DNA of 64,000 bases from VAZQ01 sp036557665 (lineage in GTDB: Bacteria; Pseudomonadota; Alphaproteobacteria; Rhizobiales; Xanthobacteraceae): NCBI GenBank assembly GCA_036557665.1, contig DATBHG010000002.1:198627-262626 (forward strand). The letters are read 5' to 3'. The first letter of the stretch is position 1. Each line of letters starts with the position of its first letter. The position numbers and the translations under genes were made by a program. Positions 53,916-60,388 of the stretch are shown piece by piece. The notes under the pieces were generated by a model. That model was not told the origin of the DNA, did no database searches, and saw only the letters and a list, made by a program, of their open reading frames with translations.

Positions 53916-54329
53916 ATGGCGCACAAGAAGCAAGCTTCGAGTCGAAAGCGTGGGAAGGAAGCCGTGCCCATGGTGGGTATGGTGGGAGTTTCTTTGTCGC
54001 TGGCAGGCGGCGCATCGGCAGCGACCGCTGTCACGACCACGGATGTGCCGTTGTGGGATACCGGCGCCCCGCCGCAAATCGCTCTGAGCGAGGAAGAGAT
54101 TGCAGACGTGAGTTTGGGGACGTTCTACGTCTTCGACAAGGAGACCGCCGGGACGCCCCTGCTGGGTACGCAGATCGCGCGAGGATGCGGCTGCCACGGC
54201 TGCCGCGGGTGCGGTGGGTGCCGAGGCTGCCGAGGTTGTGGTCGAGGCTGTAGAGGCTGCGGGTGCGGAGGCTGCGGCTGCGGAGGTTGCGGCTGCTGCT
54301 GGATTTGGGGAGTTTGTCGCGTCTGCTAG
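53916..54329 (+). CDS. TOMM/LAP precursor peptide, Cys-rich (137 aa)
   Basis: Ribosomal precursor of a predicted thiazole-modified peptide. ATG 53916 is fixed by GGAGGAG six bases upstream; the frame is open back to 53694 but without support. Leader, residues 1-88: basic start, a hydrophobic stretch (about 17-36) ending in an ASA signal-peptidase-like site, then the acidic/aromatic motif SEEEIADVSLGTFYVFDKE (58-76), likely the recognition site for the cyclodehydratase. Core, 89-137: 17 Cys mostly in Gly-Cys or Arg-Gly-Cys steps, 7 Arg, no Ser or Thr, with a WIW segment and terminal Cys. Only thiazol(in)es can form. Followed by the cyclodehydratase and dehydrogenase. A metallothionein is the alternative, but the context argues against it. 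Confidence 0.88.
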   Translation: MAHKKQASSRKRGKEAVPMVGMVGVSLSLAGGASAATAVTTTDVPLWDTGAPPQIALSEEEIADVSLGTFYVFDKETAGTPLLGTQIARGCGCHGCRGCGGCRGCRGCGRGCRGCGCGGCGCGGCGCCWIWGVCRVC

Positions 54330-54354
54330 CCGCGTAATTTTCCGGCATTTCGAG

Positions 54355-54397
54355 GCTCGGGCACTCGGATCGGCGCTTCGCGCCGTCCGACCCGAGC
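54355..54397 (+). terminator. Strong hairpin between precursor and cyclodehydratase genes (possible attenuator)
   Basis: An outer 7-bp stem GCTCGGG/CCCGAGC encloses a 10-bp GC-rich stem with a TTC loop; only TTT follows. It lies 25 bp after the precursor stop. It could protect the precursor mRNA or reduce read-through into the enzyme genes, giving more substrate than enzyme. Confidence 0.6.
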
Positions 54398-54439
54398 TTT
54401 CGCTAAATTGCGTTGCCCGCCCGGAATGATTGTGGGCGC

Positions 54440-56767
54440 ATGGGACGACATCACAAACGCAGCGTCGATCGCGCGCATGCTTCGCTCACGAGAGGCGCTC
54501 GCCAGAGCCGTAAGGCGCAGAATCGGCGGAATTGGGTGCCGCGGTTTGCTCCCAATTTCACCGTCTATATGCTGCCCCCGGATGCGGTGTGTCTCTATTC
54601 CGAGGACCGAAAGTTCTTTCTTCACGGCGCGCTGTATTGCGCCCTCGCTTCCGCGATAGGAAATGGCAGCAAGGGCTCCCGGCAGCTCGTTCGCGAGCTC
54701 GAGCGGGATTTCCCTTCCGAGAAGATCGAGGAAGCGCTCAAGCGTCTGCTGGACCGCAGGTTCATCGTTTTCAACTCGCACCCGTTGCAAGACGCGGCGG
54801 CCGGCTATTGGGCGAGCCTTGGCCTGACGCCCGAGATAGCCGAGAGCAATCTGAAACGGTGCCGTGTACGCATCCAATCCATCGATGTGCGCGGTTCCAG
54901 GGAGCTTGACAGCGCTCTGCGAAGGCTGGGCGTTCGCGTCGTACAGCGCTCAGCCGACCTCACCCTTACGCTGGTGAACGATTACCTTGAAGAAAGGCTG
55001 TCTGAGCTCAATCGTCAGCGCCTGGCTGACGGCACCCCTTGGCTGCTGGTTCAGCCCTCCGGCATTTTTCCGCTGGTCGGGCCGCTGTTCAGGCCGGGAA
55101 AAAGCGCCTGCTGGCTCTGTCTCGCCGAGCGGATGGAGCGCAACCGGGAGATCAAGGCGTTGCTCGACCGGACAGGGGCGCGCCGCGTCGCGACTTCGGC
55201 TCTCGCCAGGGACATGCTTGGACAGAACGGAACCGAGCTCGCTGCCGTCGAGATCGCAAAAGCGATTGCGACCGACTTTCGAACGGATTTGCACGATCAC
55301 ATCATCAGCCTCGACCTGTTGGGCTCGACTGTCGCAAGGCACTACGTTGCGGCCCGCCCGCAATGTCCGGCCTGCGGCCGCAAGCAGCTGCGCAACCCCT
55401 CCCGCGCGCCGGCGCCCGTTGTGCTCGCCACCGGCGGCAGCCTGCTCATGACCAGCGGCGGCTACCGCTCCATTTCGTCCGGGACCACGGTTGCACGCAA
55501 CCGCAAGCACGTCAGCCCGCTCACGGGCGTGGTCTCGCGGCTCGAGCGGATTCAAACCGACCTGCCGATGAGCACCAATTATCTTGCCACCCACAATTTT
55601 TCCGCGCGGCCGGAGAGCGTGGACGAGCTGCGGGCGGGGCTGAGCGGGGGCAGCTTCGGTAAGGGCAGTACGGCCGAGCAGGGGGAAGCGAGCGCGCTGA
55701 TGGAGGCGATCGAGCGCTACTCCGGGATATTTCACGGCGACGAGATCCGAATGACGCGGCGGTTTGCGGATTTTCCGGCAGGCGATGCCATTCTCCCAAA
55801 CGACGTCCTGCTCTTCAGCGAGGCGCAATACCGGGAACATCAGGCGCAGGCCTGCGGCCCGCATCACGGCATGCCGATCCCGGCCCCGTTCGACCCATCG
55901 GCGAAGATCGAATGGTCGCCGGTGTGGTCGCTGCGCGAGGAACGTTTCAAGTATCTCCCGACCAGCTTGGTGTATTTTTTCTACCGCGGGAGGGGTGAGT
56001 ATCAGGTCCATGCGGATTCCAACGGCTGCGCAGCCGGCAATACGATCGAGGAAGCGATCGTTCAGGGGTTCCTGGAGCTGGTCGAGCGGGATGCATACGC
56101 AATCTGGTGGTACAATCGCCTGCAGCGCCCGGAGCTGGACCTCGGCGCGTTCGACGATCCCTACATTGGCGATCTGAAAAGACAGCTCGCCGGGGCGGGA
56201 CGGCGCGTCTGGGTCCTCGACGTCACTGCCGATCTCGGCATTCCGAGCTTCGTTGCCGTTGCGCACTGGAAGCAAGGCGCAGAGGAATTCGTCGACTTCG
56301 GCTCCGGCGCGCATTTCGATGCGCGTATCGCGCTGCTCCGCGCGATGAGCGAGCTCAGCCAGTTCCTCGCAATCGGCGCTATGGGTGCGCGGAACGAAAG
56401 GCCAATGCCCCAGGAAGGCGACCCGGATGTGCTGCCTCCATTTCGGCTGGAGGACCATCCTTATCTGATGCCGAGCGGCGCGGCTCCCGTCCGGCCGGAT
56501 GTCGACTCCAGGTTTGGCGGTCTTGGCGCGGGCGAGGAGGCCCGCGTCTGCGTGAAGCTCGCCGAGCGCGAGGGACTCGATTTTCTCGTGCTCGATCAGA
56601 CCCGACCCGACATCGAGGTCCCGGTGGTCAGAGTGATCGTTCCGGGATTGCGCCATTTCTATCGCCGCTTTGCGGCCGGTCGGCTTTACGATGTCCCGGT
56701 CAAGCTCGGATGGCGCGACCGGCCGATCGCTGAGGGCGAGCTTAATCCGCTTCACCCGCAGACATGA
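54440..56767 (+). CDS. TOMM cyclodehydratase, fused leader-binding (C) and YcaO (D) protein
   Basis: ATP-dependent enzyme converting Cys of the precursor core into thiazolines. About 775 residues. N-terminal 1-340: leader-recognition/E1-like domain (FTVYMLPPDAVCLYSEDRKFF, PSGIFPLVGPLFRPGK) with a tetra-Cys zinc site, CWLC at 224-227 and CPAC at 309-312. C-terminal about 345-775: YcaO domain with ATP-site motifs EAIERYSG (422-429) and ELVERDAYAIWW (from 546), and a Pro-containing end NPLHPQ. The start is uncertain: ATG 54440 lacks a ribosome site, GTG 54536 (PRFAPNFTVY) fits the conserved part better, and TTG 54413 is also open. Directly downstream of the precursor. Confidence 0.92.
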   Translation: MGRHHKRSVDRAHASLTRGARQSRKAQNRRNWVPRFAPNFTVYMLPPDAVCLYSEDRKFFLHGALYCALASAIGNGSKGSRQLVRELERDFPSEKIEEALKRLLDRRFIVFNSHPLQDAAAGYWASLGLTPEIAESNLKRCRVRIQSIDVRGSRELDSALRRLGVRVVQRSADLTLTLVNDYLEERLSELNRQRLADGTPWLLVQPSGIFPLVGPLFRPGKSACWLCLAERMERNREIKALLDRTGARRVATSALARDMLGQNGTELAAVEIAKAIATDFRTDLHDHIISLDLLGSTVARHYVAARPQCPACGRKQLRNPSRAPAPVVLATGGSLLMTSGGYRSISSGTTVARNRKHVSPLTGVVSRLERIQTDLPMSTNYLATHNFSARPESVDELRAGLSGGSFGKGSTAEQGEASALMEAIERYSGIFHGDEIRMTRRFADFPAGDAILPNDVLLFSEAQYREHQAQACGPHHGMPIPAPFDPSAKIEWSPVWSLREERFKYLPTSLVYFFYRGRGEYQVHADSNGCAAGNTIEEAIVQGFLELVERDAYAIWWYNRLQRPELDLGAFDDPYIGDLKRQLAGAGRRVWVLDVTADLGIPSFVAVAHWKQGAEEFVDFGSGAHFDARIALLRAMSELSQFLAIGAMGARNERPMPQEGDPDVLPPFRLEDHPYLMPSGAAPVRPDVDSRFGGLGAGEEARVCVKLAEREGLDFLVLDQTRPDIEVPVVRVIVPGLRHFYRRFAAGRLYDVPVKLGWRDRPIAEGELNPLHPQT

Positions 56768-56832
56768 AAGCGATCACCGCGTGCGTGCTCGCGGCAGGCC
56801 ACGACGCGGACAACCTCCGCCCGCCATCTTGA
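56764..56832 (+). other. Short frame overlapping cyclodehydratase stop and sagB start
   Basis: ATG 56764 overlaps the cyclodehydratase stop (ATGA) and encodes 22 residues beginning MKAITACVLAAGHDADNLRP before TGA 56830, which itself overlaps the sagB TTG. It looks like the true N-terminus of the dehydrogenase lost by a one-base deletion, or a coupling peptide. Confidence 0.45.
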
Positions 56833-58256
56833 GCGCCCAGCTGATACCCCAGATCGCTCTTGAACGGCGCGCCGGCGGCGAGATCGTCGCCTGCTTCGAG
56901 GCCCATTCGGTTGGCCTGGGCAAGCTCAGCCCCGGCGCAGCGGAGCGCGTCAAGACCCTGCGCACGGGTCTGCCACTGCGCACACTGTCCTCCGATGCCG
57001 GCGGCATCAACAAGGAGATGCACGGGTTGGTCCGGCGATTGGCGCGGCATGGCCTGTTGGAGTATCGCCTCAGCGGCGCGGGAGGGGAGGACGGGGTGGT
57101 GATTGAGCCGCAGCGGCCGGATTATTGGCCGCAAGCGCCTCAGCTCCGCAACGCCGATATTCTCGTCCTGTCCCGCTTTGCGTATCTGCGCCGGCGCGGC
57201 AAAGACATGGTGTTGGAATCACCGCTCGCGGGGGCACTGTTCAAGATCGATGATCCGAAGGTCGTGAGCATGCTCGCCACGCTGGCGTCGCCGCAATGCG
57301 TCGGCCGCCTGCGCCGGGAGCTCGATTTTCCGGCAGACGAGCTGCTCGCGTTGCTTCTCGATTCGCGGATCCTGTTCAAGCTCGCTTCTGCGCGCGCGAG
57401 CGGCTTGCGGTCCGAGGAAGGCGACGAAAGTCTTATCCTCTGGGACTTTCACGATCTGCTGTTCCACGCGCGCAGCACGCAAGGGCGCCATGCCAACCCG
57501 CTCGGCGGAGTTTATCCCTATGCCGGCGTGATCGCCCCGCTGCCGGCGGTGCGGCCGCGCTGGCCCGGAAAGCGAATCGACCTGCGCCGGCTCTCGCACA
57601 CGCATGCGCGAGCCGTCTCGCCGGCCGCAAAGCTGCTGGGCCGACGTCGTTCGACCCGCAGCTTTGACGACCGACGGCCGATTACGCTCGCCGAGATCGC
57701 GCGCTTTCTCGACACCGCCGCCCGCGTCGGCCCGAGACGGCGCGGCAAGCTCGATCCCGGCAAGGATGGTGCGACCATCGGGTATGCGGCGCGGCCCTAT
57801 CCCTCAGGCGGCGCCAGCTACGAGCTCGAGCTCTATCTCGCCGTCGACAAATGCGAAGGGCTGGCAAGCGGGTTCTATCATTACGATGCGGGCAGGCATG
57901 CACTCACTGCAATTGCGGTGGACGCGCGTGCGCTCGAGGCGCTGTTCACCGGAGCCGAGATCGCCATGGGCACGCCCGCCGTGCCGCAGGTGCTGATCAC
58001 GATTGCGGCGCGCTTCGGCCGGGTGGCGTGGAAATACAGCTCGATCGCCTATGCGCTCATTCTGAAGGACGTGGGCGTGCTGATGCAAACGCTGTACCTG
58101 GTGGCGAGCGATATGGGGCTCGGCGGCTGTGCGATCGGCAGCGTCAATATCGATCTGTTCGAGCGGATGACCGGGATCGAGTTCCACGTCGAGGGTCCGA
58201 TCGGCCAGTTTGCCCTTGGGCGTGCGGCTCCGAATGAGGCCCGAGGCCGGCGTTGA
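56829..58256 (+). CDS. SagB-type FMN-dependent azoline dehydrogenase
   Basis: Oxidises thiazolines made by the cyclodehydratase to thiazoles. The N-terminal helper region (about 1-260) has CFEAHSVGLGKLSPGAAERV and SLILWDFHDLLFHARSTQGRHANPLGG. The nitroreductase-like domain has RRRSTRSFDDRRPITLAEIARFL, RPYPSGGASYELELYLAV, and a C-terminal YALILKDVGVLMQTLYLVASDMGLGGCAIG with the FMN-binding features. TTG 56829 is the shortest plausible start (475 residues); TTG 56670 or ATG 56691 would overlap the cyclodehydratase by up to 98 bp. See the short frame at 56764 for a possible frameshift. Confidence 0.9.
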   Translation: MSAQLIPQIALERRAGGEIVACFEAHSVGLGKLSPGAAERVKTLRTGLPLRTLSSDAGGINKEMHGLVRRLARHGLLEYRLSGAGGEDGVVIEPQRPDYWPQAPQLRNADILVLSRFAYLRRRGKDMVLESPLAGALFKIDDPKVVSMLATLASPQCVGRLRRELDFPADELLALLLDSRILFKLASARASGLRSEEGDESLILWDFHDLLFHARSTQGRHANPLGGVYPYAGVIAPLPAVRPRWPGKRIDLRRLSHTHARAVSPAAKLLGRRRSTRSFDDRRPITLAEIARFLDTAARVGPRRRGKLDPGKDGATIGYAARPYPSGGASYELELYLAVDKCEGLASGFYHYDAGRHALTAIAVDARALEALFTGAEIAMGTPAVPQVLITIAARFGRVAWKYSSIAYALILKDVGVLMQTLYLVASDMGLGGCAIGSVNIDLFERMTGIEFHVEGPIGQFALGRAAPNEARGRR

Positions 58257-58355
58257 GCTCGGACGAGAAGTCTCGCCGGGTTTTGCTCCCCTCACTGGCG
58301 CGAGTATCATGGGGACGTCGATAGGGGCGCGAGGACAAATCAGCGAGATCAGGCG

Positions 58356-59324
58356 ATGCGGATGTGGATCACTGCGCTGGTGATGAGCTGCGTCGTCCCG
58401 GCGCCCGCAATCGCGCAAGCGAGCTATCCGGTGAAACCCGTGACCATCGTTGTCCCGGCGTCCCCCGGTGGCGTCACCGACATGCTCGGCCGCACCCTGG
58501 CGCAGCGCTTTACTCGGGTCTGGGGTCAGCAAGCCCTGGTCGAGAACAAGCCGGGCGCAAACAATCAGATCGCAGCGGAATACGTCACCAATGCCGCGCC
58601 CGACGGGTATACGCTGCTGATCGGGCCGGAGACGACGTTCGTCGTCAATCCGAGTCTCTATCCCAGGCTGGCCTATGATCCGATCAAAGGCTTCACTCCG
58701 ATCGCAGGACTGGTCAGCATCAATCATGCGCTGATCGTCAACCCCGCAGTGCCCGCGCACAGCGTGCAGGAGCTCATCGCGCTCGCCAGGCAGAAGCCGG
58801 GCGAGATCAATTACGGGACTTTCGGGGTGGGCTCGAGCGGCCACCTCAACATGGAGCTGTTCCAGGCGCTCTCGGGCGCAAGATTTCAGGCCGTGCATTA
58901 CAAGGGCGCGACGCCGGCGCTGACCGACGTGATGGCCGGACACATTCAGATGATGTTCATCAGCGTGGGGAGCGCCGTGCCGCAGTGGAAGGCGGGAAAG
59001 GTCAACCTGCTCGCCGTGGGAGCCCTCGAGCGGATGCGGCTGCTGCCGGAGATCCCGACGGTAGCCGAGAGCGGGCTACCGGGCTACGCGGCCGTGTCCT
59101 GGTTCGGCCTGTTCGGCCCGCCGGGCATGCCCCCCGACATCGTCCACAAGATCAACGAAGAAGTGCGCGCGACCTTCGCCGATCCGGAGGTTCAGAAGGA
59201 CTTCCTCGATCGGCAATATTTCGAATCCATCGCCGGCACGCCGGAGGAGCTCGCAGCACGCATCGCGTCCGACGAGCCGAAATGGCGCAAGGTGATCCAC
59301 GACGCCAACGTGCGGGCGGAATGA
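58356..59324 (+). CDS. Tripartite-tricarboxylate (Bug) family periplasmic receptor
   Basis: 322 residues, full length. Signal peptide 1-20 (ending AIAQA), then the Bug pattern YPVKPVTIVVPASPGGVTDMLGRTLAQRF, VENKPGANNQIAAEYV and PDGYTLLIGP, with the C-terminal IASDEPKWRKVIHDANV. It binds a small carboxylate-like ligand; no TctA/TctB membrane genes are adjacent, as is common for expanded Bug families. It lies 100 bp after sagB but is not a TOMM function; closeness to the hydantoinase genes makes a link to that substrate possible (inference). Confidence 0.92.
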   Translation: MRMWITALVMSCVVPAPAIAQASYPVKPVTIVVPASPGGVTDMLGRTLAQRFTRVWGQQALVENKPGANNQIAAEYVTNAAPDGYTLLIGPETTFVVNPSLYPRLAYDPIKGFTPIAGLVSINHALIVNPAVPAHSVQELIALARQKPGEINYGTFGVGSSGHLNMELFQALSGARFQAVHYKGATPALTDVMAGHIQMMFISVGSAVPQWKAGKVNLLAVGALERMRLLPEIPTVAESGLPGYAAVSWFGLFGPPGMPPDIVHKINEEVRATFADPEVQKDFLDRQYFESIAGTPEELAARIASDEPKWRKVIHDANVRAE

Positions 59325-59347
59325 CGATCACCTGGTTGACGTCGCGC

Positions 59348-59578
59348 CTAATAATGTCGATGACGCCGATGGTATCTTCCGCGCCGCAGGCCCCAGGAGC
59401 TCGCAATCGACGGCCCTGCCGCATAGCCGACCACCGCGCCGGCGACCGCCCCGACGGGGCCGGCCACGACCGCACCTGATACCGCGCCCAGAGCGGCGTC
59501 TCCGGCACGCTCCTGCGCAACCGCATGCGCCGGAACCAGTGCCACTGCCACTACCGCCGCGGCAATCAACCTCTTCAT
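59348..59578 (-). CDS. Small exported glycine-zipper protein
   Basis: ATG 59578 gives 76 residues: signal peptide (about 1-22, MKRLIAAAVVAVALVPAHAVA), then AALGAVSGAVVAGPVGAVAGAVVGYAAGP with a glycine/alanine zipper and a His/Arg-rich end. Proteins of this type may insert into membranes as helical oligomers; the function is unknown. It is convergent with the Bug gene and transcribed away from the methyltransferase. Confidence 0.72.
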   Translation of the reverse strand: MKRLIAAAVVAVALVPAHAVAQERAGDAALGAVSGAVVAGPVGAVAGAVVGYAAGPSIASSWGLRRGRYHRRHRHY

Positions 59579-59702
59579 GGTTGCCCCCTCTACTTCAGAC
59601 AGACGCAATCCAATGGAACGCGGGGATTGCGGCAGCACTGAGATATCAGACACGCGGAGAGCGCCGGCTTGGTTACGGTTCGGTAAAGATTCCCCGTCCG
59701 CG

Positions 59703-60326
59703 TTATCGGCGCCACACGCTTGCAAGCCAGGGCTGTTGCTCCCGCGGAAGCCCAGGAGGGCGATAATAATGCGCCAGCTCGACAAAACCGGCGGCGCTCA
59801 GATAACCGCGCCACGCCTCGAGATCATGATAGGCGCCGTAACGGTCGCCGCTCCAACCCTCCTGATTATGGCCGCGCGGATTTGAGCAAAAGAGCGCGCC
59901 GCCCGGTTTGAGGGTCGCATGCAGCTCGCTGAGCACGCGCGGCAATTCCTGGGTGGGCACATGAAACAGCGCAGCGTTGGCGAATACCCCGTCGAAACGG
60001 CTCGCGGGCAGATCGAGCTCGAGAAAGTCCTGCTCCCAGACCTCGCAGCCGCTGTAGGCGCGCGCCATCGCGGCGAGGTGCGCTGCACCTTCCAGACCGA
60101 TGGCGCGGTGTCCCATCTCCGAGAATACTTTCAGATCGCGGCCCGGCCCGCAGCCAAAATCGAGGATGGTGAAAGGCGGCTCCCCCTCGATGTGTTGCAG
60201 CAGGGCTGCGATGTTCTGGCTGACATCGTGGTCCCGCGTGCCCTGCCAGAACTGCTCGGCATGCCGGTTGTAGTGATCCAGCGTAACGCGCGAAATCTTT
60301 TCCAAATCCTGCGCAGTGAGCTTCAT
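59703..60326 (-). CDS. SAM-dependent methyltransferase
   Basis: ATG 60326 gives 207 residues; upstream frame to 60401 is inside a palindromic repeat. Class I fold with motif I ILDFGCGPGRDLKVFSEMGH and motif II/III stretch FDGVFANAALFHVPTQELPRVLSELHATLKPGGALFCS. The substrate is unknown. Whether it acts on the TOMM peptide is not indicated; it is 1.4 kb away on the other strand. Confidence 0.85.
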   Translation of the reverse strand: MKLTAQDLEKISRVTLDHYNRHAEQFWQGTRDHDVSQNIAALLQHIEGEPPFTILDFGCGPGRDLKVFSEMGHRAIGLEGAAHLAAMARAYSGCEVWEQDFLELDLPASRFDGVFANAALFHVPTQELPRVLSELHATLKPGGALFCSNPRGHNQEGWSGDRYGAYHDLEAWRGYLSAAGFVELAHYYRPPGLPREQQPWLASVWRR

Positions 60327-60340
60327 GTCTGGCTTTATTT

Positions 60341-60388
60341 GGCGGGTTACGCCGCAAATCGGCGCAGCCGATTTGTGGCTAACCCACC
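60341..60388. repeat. Long palindromic (REP-like) element
   Basis: Arms 60341-60363 and 60367-60388 form a stem of about 22 pairs with one mismatch and one bulge around a GCA loop. The ends read GGCGGGTTA and TAACCCACC, the hallmark of a common dispersed bacterial palindrome. It supplies the hyuB stop codon and lies just before the methyltransferase. Confidence 0.75.

Noticed and set aside
54180..54326. Repeated GGCTGC-type DNA units as a CRISPR or tandem repeat array
   Set aside because: The periodicity follows codons for Gly-Cys; there are no conserved repeats with unique spacers.
53916..54329. Metallothionein instead of a RiPP precursor
   Set aside because: The long leader with a conserved-looking acidic/aromatic motif and the adjacent cyclodehydratase and dehydrogenase genes make a modified peptide far more likely.
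54950..56755. 601-codon open frame antisense to the cyclodehydratase gene
   Set aside because: It is a high-GC shadow of the YcaO frame; its residues show no domain pattern and the plus-strand gene has full family motifs.
59703..60326. Methyltransferase as a tailoring enzyme of the TOMM peptide
   Set aside because: It is on the opposite strand beyond a Bug receptor and a glycine-zipper gene and next to the hydantoinase genes; no link is visible.
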